NCBI GenBank assembly: GCA_027563935.2
Contig: CM050448.1
Location: 124,759,493-124,823,492 of the forward strand
Origin: Costus lasius
Taxonomy: Eukaryota > Streptophyta > Magnoliopsida > Zingiberales > Costaceae
Direction of reading: 5' to 3'
DNA length: 64,000 nt
The notes beneath the pieces were generated by a model, which saw only the letters and a program-made list of their open reading frames with translations, was not told the DNA's origin and did no database searches. Of this stretch, positions 49,254 through 60,875 are shown one piece after another (the first letter of the stretch is position 1; every line of letters begins with the position of its first letter). The translations under genes and the position numbers were made by a program.

Positions 49254-51761
49254 TTATTCATGTGGCCTTTGTAAAAGGCGTGATAATATGTCTGAGATGA
49301 CATTATTTTTTCCTTTGATATGCTCAAAGGTAATTCTATATGCATTGTTAATACAATGGTCTGTGAATGATAACCATCTCTTTTGAGAAATGCGTTTCTC
49401 ATTCTTTGTGTTGAAGAACTTTACGATTGCTTCACAATCAGTTCTTATTAATATTTCTTTTTTATTTAAAAGAAATAGTCTAAAAGCATCTAAGCCGTAG
49501 CAAACGGCTAAGAGCTCTTGGTCAATGCTGCTTGTGACATTTTTCTCGCGAAATTTGCCAGAAGCATATCTACAAATAGTTTCTATCTCTGTAGAATATT
49601 TATGAGGCTTTCGGAGGAGGACTGCTCCCCATCCATACTCGCTCCCATCTGTTTGGACAATGAGATAATCACTATCCAGTGGTAATTTGAGCAATGGTAG
49701 TGTTTCTACTAATTGCCTAATTTTATCAATCTGTTTGTAGTCTTCTGTGTTAAATTTCTTAACGCCAGTAAGACTTAATTTTGAGTAGAGAGGTCCACTC
49801 ATTTTATGAAGATCCTTTAAAAAAGGCCTAGCATAATTAATTAAGCCTAAAAATTGTTGTAGGCTTTTTGTATCTGTTACTTCAAGAGTTTTGATTTTTG
49901 AAGCAATATGAGGTTGGAGCTTAATAACTCCATGCCCAATTTCGACTCCTAAGTAGTCAATATTTTTTCTATAGAACTGTGATTTTTGTCCGGAGACAAT
50001 AATCCCATTAGTATAGAATTTTTGTAATACAAGCTTTAAATGACTTGTATGTTCTTTCTCTGTTTTACTGTGTACTAGAATATCATCTATATACACACAA
50101 ACAAAGTCTTGATAAGGTTTAAATACTTCATCCATTTTTCTTTGGAATACTGCAGGTGCAGTTTTTAGTCCAAATGGCATGACAAGCCATTCGAAACTTC
50201 CTATTGGACAGGTAAATGCCGTCCATGGTATTGATTCTTCTGCCATACGGATTTGCCAAAAACCCGACTTGCAGTCAAATTTTGAGAAGAACATATCTCC
50301 TTGTATAGAGTTAATTAACTCTGTTTTATCTGGAATGTCATAGCTATCGTCTTCAATATTATCATTTAATCTTCGATAATCAATGACCATTCTTGTTTTG
50401 CCCCTAACTTGTTCACTGTGTTTATTTACAATGAATGCGGGGGATCTGTGAGGAGAAACACTCCTTCTTATGACATTGAGATTTAATAATTCCTCAATAT
50501 GCATTTTAAATTCAGCAATGTTTTCATTTGTTGCTGTAATTTTCTTGTTTGTTATACGAAAACCAGGGTCTTTGATTTTCAAGATACAAACAAGTTTGTT
50601 TTTCTCCCAATGTTGTTGGGGATTTGAGCCAAAGATTTTATCTTTTTCAAGAAGCCGGATTAAGTCATCCACATCAGGATTTCCGGATTCAATTTTTTCT
50701 ATATGGCTATAATCAGATATGTTATGGTCATAAGAATGCCATTTATTTAAAGGATTTTTAAGGATCCTTACTGTGTCAGGATCATCATAGGTGATAAAGT
50801 CATCAACTTCATCACCGTCCGATAATACTCCGGCCTCTGGTAGAGGATCGGATGATGTTGTTGTTGATTCACAGGAACACCCACCACGCTTCGCAGGCGT
50901 AGAGGTATAAGGAATTAACGTGTGAGGGAGGAAAATCAATCCTTCCGAAGTCAGGGTAACACCCTTATAAGAATTAAGGAGCATATTAAGCCCAATAATA
51001 AATTTAGTTTTAACCAAACTAAGTGGGCGAAGGCAGATTCGGCCAATATAGGTTGGTGGTGTATAATGAGCATTTCCTAGAGAGAAGGAAAGCTTATGTT
51101 TTGCCAAAATGTATTCGTACAAGAATAATTGGCCATCCATTTGTTCTGCATGGAATTTATCTGCAGGAGCAAGTGGAACATGATATTTACTAGGTACTAA
51201 AGTCATGTCTAGGATAGTATTACTACATCCAGTATCAATTAAGGCTTGGATGTCCAATTTCCAATCAGAAATTTGGATAATACAATTGATCTTAATGGAA
51301 TACAACCAAGAAGGTTGTACTGGTTTATGCAAAAAGTCTATTTGTCGTTTTGACAAACATTCATTTGTATGTTCATTGTAATCTGTATTTTCATATAATA
51401 TCAGATTTTCATGTGTAGGAGGTCTGGGGAGACTCCTTTTTTCTAACTCTTCTAATTTTTGAGCAAGTTTATAAACTTCATTTTCCAATTGTAAAATGCG
51501 AAGTTCAATTATTTCAGTTCTATTTGGTCCTGTTGGTACAGGTTGACTAGAACTTGGTAATGAAATATGTTGTTTTTCTAAACAATATTTACATGCTTCG
51601 GTAGAGCATATAATACATTGGAAACGGAGAGCCATACTTGGAAACATGAAACAGTAAATACAAGGATGGTCTTGACTTCCACTTCTAGCTTTCCACTTAT
51701 GCTCATGTTGTGGCATAAGTTTTGGAGTCATTATCTTATATGGAGTAGGCTCCATAGTCAT
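49254..51761 (-). CDS. Pol, intact copy (S15)
   Basis: Full 835 codons, no differences from the copy at 17110-19617 noticed. Confidence 0.94.
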   Translation of the reverse strand: MTMEPTPYKIMTPKLMPQHEHKWKARSGSQDHPCIYCFMFPSMALRFQCIICSTEACKYCLEKQHISLPSSSQPVPTGPNRTEIIELRILQLENEVYKLAQKLEELEKRSLPRPPTHENLILYENTDYNEHTNECLSKRQIDFLHKPVQPSWLYSIKINCIIQISDWKLDIQALIDTGCSNTILDMTLVPSKYHVPLAPADKFHAEQMDGQLFLYEYILAKHKLSFSLGNAHYTPPTYIGRICLRPLSLVKTKFIIGLNMLLNSYKGVTLTSEGLIFLPHTLIPYTSTPAKRGGCSCESTTTSSDPLPEAGVLSDGDEVDDFITYDDPDTVRILKNPLNKWHSYDHNISDYSHIEKIESGNPDVDDLIRLLEKDKIFGSNPQQHWEKNKLVCILKIKDPGFRITNKKITATNENIAEFKMHIEELLNLNVIRRSVSPHRSPAFIVNKHSEQVRGKTRMVIDYRRLNDNIEDDSYDIPDKTELINSIQGDMFFSKFDCKSGFWQIRMAEESIPWTAFTCPIGSFEWLVMPFGLKTAPAVFQRKMDEVFKPYQDFVCVYIDDILVHSKTEKEHTSHLKLVLQKFYTNGIIVSGQKSQFYRKNIDYLGVEIGHGVIKLQPHIASKIKTLEVTDTKSLQQFLGLINYARPFLKDLHKMSGPLYSKLSLTGVKKFNTEDYKQIDKIRQLVETLPLLKLPLDSDYLIVQTDGSEYGWGAVLLRKPHKYSTEIETICRYASGKFREKNVTSSIDQELLAVCYGLDAFRLFLLNKKEILIRTDCEAIVKFFNTKNEKRISQKRWLSFTDHCINNAYRITFEHIKGKNNVISDILSRLLQRPHE

Positions 51762-53497
51762 AAGTGTTCAAGATATGGTTTTAACATATCAAGTTGGTTT
51801 AGCATTGGGTCTGCTAAATATTCCGTTCCATAAGGAGACTGAAGTTGATCAGCCTTGGTTAGTAGGTCTGAAGTGAACTCTTCTAATTCACTATCAGAAT
51901 CCTCATTCGTATGTGTGATATCAGGGATAGAAACAATACTATATATTGATTCCGTATCTGATATGTATTCATCTACATGGAGTAGATCCTCTTGTACACA
52001 ATCAACTAAAATTGATTGTTTATTATATAAATTTTGTCTCTTAGTACAATCTCGTGCTAAGTGATTTTGGCTTCCGCATGTGAAACATGAAAGCTTATTT
52101 TTATAATCCCGCTTAGGGTTATATTTCCTTACATGTTTTTCTTTGGCAAGGTAAGGTTTCCTTGCAGCTGATTTTCTAAGAAAATATCTCTTAGAGGTTT
52201 TACCTTTAGAGGCTTTTTTAGAAGACTTCCCTTGACGAGACATCTTATGTTCTTTATCATATGTTTGGGGTGTATATAGCTCATTACAGAAGCTAAATTC
52301 CCCTTTGAGATGTCTATCGCCTTTTAGACGAGTACATCTTTCAACCAATCTATCTATGATGAATTGTATTCGTGCTGTAATATTGTTTAAGGCTAAGGAA
52401 AGTTGAGCCTTTTCAGGATCATTATTCCATGCCTGATGTATTTCATGACCGATTGGAGCTGGTAATTTTAAAAATAACCTTTCTCCTAATGCCTGATCAT
52501 GATATGCTCCTGCCTTACAAGTATAATATAAAAAATCTTGTAAGAAAGGTTTAATATATTTCCAATTTTTGATTTGGATTATTTCAAGCTTTCGTATTGC
52601 TTCTTTTTGTTGGGCATTAAATCCCATATTTGGGTTAGACCCTAAGATCATAATTTTCATGCGATTTGTGAAATTATAGGGATTAACTCCGAGTGAAATA
52701 TCCTGTTGGAAATCATTAGGGCAATTTAGTTTGTAAGATTCCCAAATTGCTCTTGCTGTTTCTCCTAAGAAATTTTCTAAATAAGAGTACATCTCTTCTG
52801 CTGTGAAGTTTCCAAGTATTTTGGTTACTTCCATTGATACCATGGAGGCCCAGTTATCTAGAACTGTGCTCCAGGTTTGTGGATCATGGGCTGCTAGATT
52901 TAAGATTCTTCCTTCATCTAGAAGCTTTCTTCTATCTATGGTTTCTAGGGGTTGTCTTTTTCCTCTAGACCATCTATCATCTCTTTCTTCATTATACTGT
53001 GTATACTGTGTATACGATTCTCGAGGAGGTTGTCCAATAGGATAACTCCGTATGTGTGAAGTACTTGGCTGAGCCGTACTTGTTGAGGCTACTGCCTGTC
53101 CTGGATTGTTATAAACAGGAGCAGTGTTACTAGCTTGTTCTTGGCCAGTCATTATTGTATCCATTAAGTTCTGGGGAATACTTTGGATACTTTGAGAATC
53201 TAAGTCATCTATGACTATCTCTTCTATGAATTCTTCCATAGTATTTGTTTCTAAGAAGGTAGTATTTTCTTCTTCTTGAGTAATTCCTAAGAAGGCATTT
53301 ATTATATCTTCTTCTTCTTGTGTAAAGTCTGTTTTTGGTGCATACCAGACTCTAATGTTTCCTTCCGTATCATACTCAAGTTTTTGAGTAGGAAGTAATT
53401 TTCCTTTATTAATAAGGGATATTTCTAAACATATCATTTCTTCAAATGTAAAGTTTAGCTCTTTTGATACTACAAGAGTATTTTCTTTGAGTATCAT
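51758..53497 (-). CDS. Coat protein, intact copy (S15)
   Basis: Full 579 codons with both ATGA overlaps. Confidence 0.9.
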   Translation of the reverse strand: MILKENTLVVSKELNFTFEEMICLEISLINKGKLLPTQKLEYDTEGNIRVWYAPKTDFTQEEEDIINAFLGITQEEENTTFLETNTMEEFIEEIVIDDLDSQSIQSIPQNLMDTIMTGQEQASNTAPVYNNPGQAVASTSTAQPSTSHIRSYPIGQPPRESYTQYTQYNEERDDRWSRGKRQPLETIDRRKLLDEGRILNLAAHDPQTWSTVLDNWASMVSMEVTKILGNFTAEEMYSYLENFLGETARAIWESYKLNCPNDFQQDISLGVNPYNFTNRMKIMILGSNPNMGFNAQQKEAIRKLEIIQIKNWKYIKPFLQDFLYYTCKAGAYHDQALGERLFLKLPAPIGHEIHQAWNNDPEKAQLSLALNNITARIQFIIDRLVERCTRLKGDRHLKGEFSFCNELYTPQTYDKEHKMSRQGKSSKKASKGKTSKRYFLRKSAARKPYLAKEKHVRKYNPKRDYKNKLSCFTCGSQNHLARDCTKRQNLYNKQSILVDCVQEDLLHVDEYISDTESIYSIVSIPDITHTNEDSDSELEEFTSDLLTKADQLQSPYGTEYLADPMLNQLDMLKPYLEHL

Positions 53498-54462
53498 TGT
53501 TCTAAGAATTTTTCTAAGCCTGATGTTGAAGCCTCATCATCATTTTTAGATTGTTTCTTTTTATAACTTGAAAATCTCAAGTTATAAGTATCATCAGAAT
53601 TTTTAAACATTATGCTTTCCTCAGGGACAAGCATTTGTTCTTGTTCTAAGTTTTTAGAGATATTCCAATCTAATCCACCAAGATCTTCTGGTGAGATCGT
53701 CATGGGTTTTATCATTTTAATTCCTTTACTAGCTAAAGCATCTATAACATTTGAAATATAAAGCTTATAACCAGTGTTTGAATTGTTTGTTAATTTGCCT
53801 AGAAATCCTAATCCAATAAGAAGATTAGAATCTCCTGCAAAATCTTCGTATCCTCTTGTTTGGATACCAATTTCTAATTCTCCTAAGTCTTTTATACTTA
53901 TGAGAAAATCTGGGGCACAATAGAAAATACCCTTATTATCTGTCATGTCAACTTCCATGCAGGCAATAAGTGCCTTTCTTGCATCCGATTTCCATCGTTT
54001 ATCAAGAATTGCAATAAGAACCTTTGTTCCTAGCTTTTTACGAGCTAGACCTTTTACTGAAATCACAATCATCCCAATATGGGCTAATGTCTTTCCAGAT
54101 AATCGTAATTTGTTTAAAGAATCTCTAGAAATGATCTTGAGATTCCTTGGTTCTGTTGTGACAGACAAATGTTCTTCACGTGTTATTCTTAGAAGTTGGG
54201 TTCTAAGGTTTAACGGTCCAGTCCTATATAGGAGTTGTGGACGTAAAATTTGTAACCTATTATTTTGATAGGCTTCAAATTGTTGGTCAATATCAACAAC
54301 TTCTTCCAACACTTGTGCTGGGAGTCCTTGTTGGTCAAAAATCCTATTAAGAATATTTGGAATAGGATTACTAATTGATAACCTTTCATTATGGTTATTT
54401 TCTCTGACTGTTGTTGTTCCAGTTAGAGTGTTAGATGTCCCTGTAAAAGGTCGTGTACTCAT
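53494..54462 (-). CDS. Movement protein, intact copy (S15)
   Basis: Full 322 codons from the ATG overlapping the P2 stop. Confidence 0.85.
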   Translation of the reverse strand: MSTRPFTGTSNTLTGTTTVRENNHNERLSISNPIPNILNRIFDQQGLPAQVLEEVVDIDQQFEAYQNNRLQILRPQLLYRTGPLNLRTQLLRITREEHLSVTTEPRNLKIISRDSLNKLRLSGKTLAHIGMIVISVKGLARKKLGTKVLIAILDKRWKSDARKALIACMEVDMTDNKGIFYCAPDFLISIKDLGELEIGIQTRGYEDFAGDSNLLIGLGFLGKLTNNSNTGYKLYISNVIDALASKGIKMIKPMTISPEDLGGLDWNISKNLEQEQMLVPEESIMFKNSDDTYNLRFSSYKKKQSKNDDEASTSGLEKFLEQ

Positions 54463-54971
54463 TTCCAAATAAATTGAGTACTCCTTGGTGTCTTTTTAGA
54501 CACTGAGGTTTGAGATGTTTCAGGTTGTGTTGGAGACATCTGTACTACTCTGTGTAACTGAGTAGTTAACTCATTTATTGAGTTTTGATACTGTTGGGCT
54601 TGTACTCCTAACATATTTTCGACTACCTCATGTTGCCTAAGCAAGATTGTAGAGATAGATCTTATCATTTCTTGCTGGGCAATTAAAGTGTCAGTGTTCA
54701 TTTTTACGTTAGCAAAAATGAGATTTAATTTTTTATTTAAGTGTATTAAATATGTAATGATAAAATTGTTTTGTCTGACAAAACGTTTATCTGATGCTCC
54801 TTGTGGATCATCAGTAATAATACCTAGAGGATTATCTAGGTAATTTCCTGTTTCTGTTAGAATTTTTTGATATTCTTCATCATGGCCTAATGAATCAAGC
54901 CATTCAGGAATAGGTATGTTAGGCGTTAGGTTCGCCATTCCACTTTGATGAGGTGAATTTGGATTTACCAT
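54459..54971 (-). CDS. P2, intact copy (S15)
   Basis: Full 170 codons. The upstream P1 is broken, so coupled translation from P1 could not reach it normally. Confidence 0.8.
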   Translation of the reverse strand: MVNPNSPHQSGMANLTPNIPIPEWLDSLGHDEEYQKILTETGNYLDNPLGIITDDPQGASDKRFVRQNNFIITYLIHLNKKLNLIFANVKMNTDTLIAQQEMIRSISTILLRQHEVVENMLGVQAQQYQNSINELTTQLHRVVQMSPTQPETSQTSVSKKTPRSTQFIWK

Positions 54972-55373
54972 TCTTCTGAGTTTTTCTGTAATTTTTCCAG
55001 AAGAGCAGCTGTTTTTGTGGTTTGATAGTCAAAAACTTTTGACTGCCTATGGAGATTATCTAGTATCTCTTTTAACTCAGCTGTGAGTTTTTGTTGTAAT
55101 AACAAAGATCTTTCGATCTCTTTTACCATCGTGACCAAATACGTATACTGGTTCTTGATGTATTCTTGGTTTTCATGAATATTTCTTAATAAAATATTCT
55201 TTGTTAACATTTCAGTATGTACTGTTTTCCATAGTTCCGTACATACATGATTAAATTCTCTAAGGCTTTATGCCTGAGAGATTTGGAAATCAATTATTGT
55301 GTTTAACTGAGCATTCTCAGTATGTAATTGATGTCCATACCTACCATTTTCTTTAGGAAAATAGCATTTGTGT
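54965..55373 (-). pseudogene. P1, 5'-truncated and with a nonsense codon (S15)
   Basis: Lacks about the first 25 codons, and Glu60 (GAA) is changed to TAA at 55268-55270. The C-terminal coiled coil remains open downstream. Confidence 0.87.
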
Positions 55374-55417
55374 ACATCTTATGTTCTTTATCATATGTTT
55401 GGGGTGTTAGATGTCCC
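55374..55417. other. Mosaic filler between S15 and S16
   Basis: Bases 55374-55407 match antisense CP around its MSRQGK codons. Bases 55404-55417 match antisense MP near its start. The leader then begins at 55415. Overlaps of 3-4 nt join the pieces. Confidence 0.78.
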
Positions 55418-56053
55418 CTTTTATTGGTATCAGAGCTTCGTTACTGTTCCTTTATTGGATTGAACGGGAAAGCGTATAAGTATGGAGTAATCCATGTTAG
55501 TATACGGAAGGCTCTAAGCCGATATAGTATGCGTGTTATTTCAGATAGGTTGTCGCATACTTTGTTTTTTATACACATCTAAAGATACCGGGGCTGCCTA
55601 AGCCACCATAGTAGAGAGAAAGCACTGAACTAAAGGGCCGATGGCTTGACATGCAAACGTCCAAAGACGAGGAGCGTCGCCGGGACATACAGCATGCTTA
55701 ACGACCATGTAGCATGATGTTCAGTTACTTCTCTATACACATATGGTAGAGCGGTTGATATTAGAGGAAAACAAAGTATCCGAATGACCAGGAATCTATA
55801 GATAACAAGTATTACTAATCCTTAGAAAACCTTCTGTATACATCATAACATAGGACCATACAAGTATACGTGAGTACCTAGTAAATCTGTTTTATTCAGT
55901 ACCTGCTCTTACTTGTGTTTTACACAATAGTTTTTATGAAACAAGTTTATTCACCAAAGCCGCAAGGCTTTAAAAACAAGCCGCAAGGCTTTAAAAACAA
56001 TTATGCTGCTAAGCATAAAATAACCATAAGAACCTATTGGTTAAAAATCAAAG
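55415..56053 (+). promoter_or_regulatory. Leader without promoter: PBS and hairpin (S16)
   Basis: Starts 10 bp before the PBS (55425-55436), so the TATA box is absent. The ~400-nt hairpin is at 55473-55870, the tandem GCAA hairpins near 55956-55998, and the 42-codon leader ORF at 55936-56064. Confidence 0.85.
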
Positions 56054-56521
56054 ATGGATATTAATTATCTCTCTTTAAAATTAGCACAACAATACTGGGA
56101 ACTACAAGCTAATTCCCAGGCAACTAAACACAAATGCTATTTTCCTAAAGAAAATGGTAGGTATGGACATCAATTACATACTGAGAATGCTCAGTTAAAC
56201 ACAATAATTGATTTCCAAATCTCTCAGGCAGAAAGCCTTAGAGAATTTAATCATGTATGTACGGAACTATGGAAAACAGTACATACTGAAATGTTAACAA
56301 AGAATATTTTATTAAGAAATATTCATGAAAACCAAGAATACATCAAGAACCAGTATACGTATTTGGTCACGATGGTAAAAGAGATCGAAAGATCTTTGTT
56401 ATTACAACAAAAACTCACAGCTGAGTTAAAAGAGATACTAGATAATCTCCATAGGCAGTCAAAAGTTTTTGACTATCAAACCACAAAAACAGCTGCTCTT
56501 CTGGAAAAATTACAGAAAAAC
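56054..56521 (+). pseudogene. P1, last five codons replaced (S16)
   Basis: Codons 1-156 of P1, then the join into CP within an 8-base shared word (AGAAAAAC, 56514-56521) and a stop one codon later. The P2 start is lost. Confidence 0.87.
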
Positions 56522-56898
56522 ATGTAAGGAAATATAACCCTAAGCGGGATTATAAAAATAAGCTTTCATGTTTCACATGCGGAAGCCAAAATCACTTAGC
56601 ACGAGATTGTACTAAGAGACAAAATTTATATAATAAACAATCAATTTTAGTTGATTGTGTACAAGAGGATCTACTCCATGTAGATGAATACATATCAGAT
56701 ACGGAATCAATATATAGTATTGTTTCTATCCCTGATATCACACATACGAATGAGGATTCTGATAGTGAATTAGAAGAGTTCACTTCAGACCTACTAACCA
56801 AGGCTGATCAACTTCAGTCTCCTTATGGAACGGAATATTTAGCAGACCCAATGCTAAACCAACTTGATATGTTAAAACCATATCTTGAACACTTATGA
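56514..56898 (+). pseudogene. Coat protein, C-terminal fragment (S17)
   Basis: Codons about 453-579, with knuckle and acidic tail, out of frame with the preceding P1. Confidence 0.88.
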
Positions 56899-59416
56899 CT
56901 ATGGAGCCTACTCCATATAAGATAATGACTCCAAAACTTATGCCACAACATGAGCATAAGTGGAAAGCTAGAAGTGGAAGTCAAGACCATCCTTGTATTT
57001 ACTGTTTCATGTTTCCAAGTATGGCTCTCCGTTTCCAATGTATTATATGCTCTACCGAAGCATGTAAATATTGTTTAGAAAAACAACATATTTCATTACC
57101 AAGTTCTAGTCAACCTGTACCAACAGGACCAAATAGAACTGAAATAATTGAACTTCGCATTTTACAATTGGAAAATGAAGTTTATAAACTTGCTCAAAAA
57201 TTAGAAGAGTTAGAAAAAAGGAGTCTCCCCAGACCTCCTACACATGAAAATCTGATATTATATGAAAATACAGATTACAATGAACATACAAATGAATGTT
57301 TGTCAAAACGACAAATAGACTTTTTGCATAAACCAGTACAACCTTCTTGGTTGTATTCCATTAAGATCAATTGTATTATCCAAATTTCTGATTGGAAATT
57401 GGACATCCAAGCCTTAATTGATACTGGATGTAGTAATACTATCCTAGACATGACTTTAGTACCTAGTAAATATCATGTTCCACTTGCTCCTGCAGATAAA
57501 TTCCATGCAGAACAAATGGATGGCCAATTATTCTTGTACGAATACATTTTGGCAAAACATAAGCTTTCCTTCTCTCTAGGAAATGCTCATTATACACCAC
57601 CAACCTATATTGGCCGAATCTGCCTTCGCCCACTTAGTTTGGTTAAAACTAAATTTATTATTGGGCTTAATATGCTCCTTAATTCTTATAAGGGTGTTAC
57701 CCTGACTTCGGAAGGATTGATTTTCCTCCCTCACACGTTAATTCCTTATACCTCTACGCCTGCGAAGCGTGGTGGGTGTTCCTGTGAATCAGTTCCTGTG
57801 AATCAACAACAACATCATCCGATCCTCTACCAGAGGCCGGAGTATTATCGGACGGTGATGAAGTTGATGACTTTATCACCTATGATGATCCTGACACAGT
57901 AAGGATCCTTAAAAATCCTTTAAATAAATGGCATTCTTATGACCATAACATATCTGATTATAGCCATATAGAAAAAATTGAATCCGGAAATCCTGATGTG
58001 GATGACTTAATCCGGCTTCTTGAAAAAGATAAAATCTTTGGCTCAAATCCCCAACAACATTGGGAGAAAAACAAACTTGTTTGTATCTTGAAAATCAAAG
58101 ACCCTGGTTTTCGTATAACAAACAAGAAAATTACAGCAACAAATGAAAACATTGCTGAATTTAAAATGCATATTGAGGAATTATTAAATCTCAATGTCAT
58201 AAGAAGGAGTGTTTCTCCTCACAGATCCCCCGCATTCATTGTAAATAAACACAGTGAACAAGTTAGGGGCAAAACAAGAATGGTCATTGATTATCGAAGA
58301 TTAAATGATAATATTGAAGACGATAGCTATGACATTCCAGATAAAACAGAGTTAATTAACTCTATACAAGGAGATATGTTCTTCTCAAAATTTGACTGCA
58401 AGTCGGGTTTTTGGCAAATCCGTATGGCAGAAGAATCAATACCATGGACGGCATTTACCTGTCCAATAGGAAGTTTCGAATGGCTTGTCATGCCATTTGG
58501 ACTAAAAACTGCACCTGCAGTATTCCAAAGAAAAATGGATGAAGTATTTAAACCTTATCAAGACTTTGTTTGTGTGTATATAGATGATATTCTAGTACAC
58601 AGTAAAACAGAGAAAGAACATACAAGTCATTTAAAGCTTGTATTACAAAAATTCTATACTAATGGGATTATTGTCTCCGGACAAAAATCACAGTTCTATA
58701 GAAAAAATATTGACTACTTAGGAGTCGAAATTGGGCATGGAGTTATTAAGCTCCAACCTCATATTGCTTCAAAAATCAAAACTCTTGAAGTAACAGATAC
58801 AAAAAGCCTACAACAATTTTTAGGCTTAATTAATTATGCTAGGCCTTTTTTAAAGGATCTTCATAAAATGAGTGGACCTCTCTACTCAAAATTAAGTCTT
58901 ACTGGCGTTAAGAAATTTAACACAGAAGACTACAAACAGATTGATAAAATTAGGCAATTAGTAGAAACACTACCATTGCTCAAATTACCACTGGATAGTG
59001 ATTATCTCATTGTCCAAACAGATGGGAGCGAGTATGGATGGGGAGCAGTCCTCCTCCGAAAGCCTCATAAATATTCTACAGAGATAGAAACTATTTGTAG
59101 ATATGCTTCTGGCAAATTTCGCGAGAAAAATGTCACAAGCAGCATTGACCAAGAGCTCTTAGCCGTTTGCTACGGCTTAGATGCTTTTAGACTATTTCTT
59201 TTAAATAAAAAAGAAATATTAATAAGAACTGATTGTGAAGCAATCGTAAAGTTCTTCAACACAAAGAATGAGAAACGCATTTCTCAAAAGAGATGGTTAT
59301 CATTCACAGACCATTGTATTAACAATGCATATAGAATTACCTTTGAGCATATCAAAGGAAAAAATAATGTCATCTCAGACATATTATCACGCCTTTTACA
59401 AAGGCCACATGAATAA
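56895..59416 (+). pseudogene. Pol with a 14-bp tandem duplication causing a frameshift (S17)
   Basis: Complete except that GTTCCTGTGAATCA occurs twice in tandem (57778-57791 and 57792-57805). The first frame ends at 57902 after the protease; RT and RNase H stay open in the shifted frame to 59416. All catalytic motifs are present on either side of the shift. Confidence 0.93.
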
Positions 59417-59486
59417 GTCTTTGACTTCATACCAGCCTATGGGCTATATAATAATCTACAAGGTTATTCAAAGCTAATCACCTCTT

Positions 59487-60875
59487 ATGCAGGATATGGC
59501 AACTAGCTCAGCACCTCAAAAGATGAACGCTAAAAAGAAGGCCCCAGTGCCTCAAGGGCCCCAACCTATGGTTACTGAAGAAGTAACATATGCTCAACAA
59601 GTTAAAGATGGAGTTGAGAAAACAACAATGTTTGTTTTTCGGGTCCCAAAACACTATACGGCATTAACAGGACATGACAGGACCATTCTGGATCTTTTAT
59701 GGAAAGATCACCATAATCCTGGGTTCCTGACTGCGATGAACACACTAGCAGGACATCTACAGGCCTTGCGGTATATGAAGACCTTGCCACCACAAGTTCC
59801 TCAGACAAAGTTGGAGCCTCAAACATTAGAGGCCTATATTGCTAAAGAATTCCGGATTAATACTCTGGAAAAAGACTTAGCCAGCATGCAACAGAAACTG
59901 GAAGCTCTTCAAAAAGAAAAACAAGAGCTAGAACAATCATTGGATCTTTTCAAGACTACCTGGACTACTGAATTAGAAAATCAGTGGACAAATTCCCAGG
60001 CAAAGATTCCACCACAGCTGTTCCCAGCTCAACAACACATATATGAGCTTGTAAAAACTACACAACATCAGAAGTTTGTAACTTTAGTCAAGCTCTTACA
60101 ACAGATAGCACTGGATAAAGCAAGGAAACCAAGAGGTCTCCATTTAACCATGATTTCTCTGTTCCGAGAAACTCAACATACAGAGGAACCACATTGTCTC
60201 TGTCATAAAGGTTTTACGATTATCAAGGCTGCGATTGATTTGGCAGAATGGCAAGATTGTACAGTCATGGGAATACAAGTGTCCCTCCTGGATCTTTTTC
60301 AGTATGGACTCTTGGATAGACTCGTGGTCCATGCCCTGCATTTGGACAAAATGGTCTCCTTTCCATGGAGACTAAAATATTGCATCAGACACATGTACAA
60401 TTACCATCGGTTCCATGGTTATCTGGATCTGAATATCAGCACCTGTCCACCTTGGTTTTTAGGGTATCCAAGTGATGCCAAACACCAGGTGCTCATTAAA
60501 CTACAACAAGATTGGCTCCCTGACTTTTGGGATCACCATTCTTTCCAGAATGAACTCCTACGAGTTCAAGAGCATCCATTGGAACAACAAATGCTGCTAT
60601 GGCGCCATTATACCATGACCAAAGAACATAGGATTCTTTATCCTTCTTTTCTTTTGGCTGAAGACAAGACGTTAAAAGTCTATGTTGATGATGAACATGA
60701 GGTGACCTATGTCCCATTTCCTTCTCATTTTATCACTCATCCTGGTCAGCATGAACATCTTCTGCAAGTCAAGAATGAATCCACTCTCATTACAGAATGG
60801 AAGGATTATGGACGTCAAGCTCAACCCATGGATGATGCTGACGATTATATTCTTGAAGCCATTCAAGATGATTAA
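59487..60875 (+). CDS. P4, intact copy (S17)
   Basis: Full 462 codons in natural position, followed by an intact non-coding region. Confidence 0.85.
   Translation: MQDMATSSAPQKMNAKKKAPVPQGPQPMVTEEVTYAQQVKDGVEKTTMFVFRVPKHYTALTGHDRTILDLLWKDHHNPGFLTAMNTLAGHLQALRYMKTLPPQVPQTKLEPQTLEAYIAKEFRINTLEKDLASMQQKLEALQKEKQELEQSLDLFKTTWTTELENQWTNSQAKIPPQLFPAQQHIYELVKTTQHQKFVTLVKLLQQIALDKARKPRGLHLTMISLFRETQHTEEPHCLCHKGFTIIKAAIDLAEWQDCTVMGIQVSLLDLFQYGLLDRLVVHALHLDKMVSFPWRLKYCIRHMYNYHRFHGYLDLNISTCPPWFLGYPSDAKHQVLIKLQQDWLPDFWDHHSFQNELLRVQEHPLEQQMLLWRHYTMTKEHRILYPSFLLAEDKTLKVYVDDEHEVTYVPFPSHFITHPGQHEHLLQVKNESTLITEWKDYGRQAQPMDDADDYILEAIQDD

Larger units (their letters stand above)
48050..55373 (-). mobile_element. 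Pararetrovirus segment S15
   Basis: Antisense 7.3 kb: P1 (broken), P2, MP, CP, Pol and the first 80% of P4, in order. No promoter or PBS. The left end is a break in P4; the right end lies in P1, followed by mosaic filler. Confidence 0.9.
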
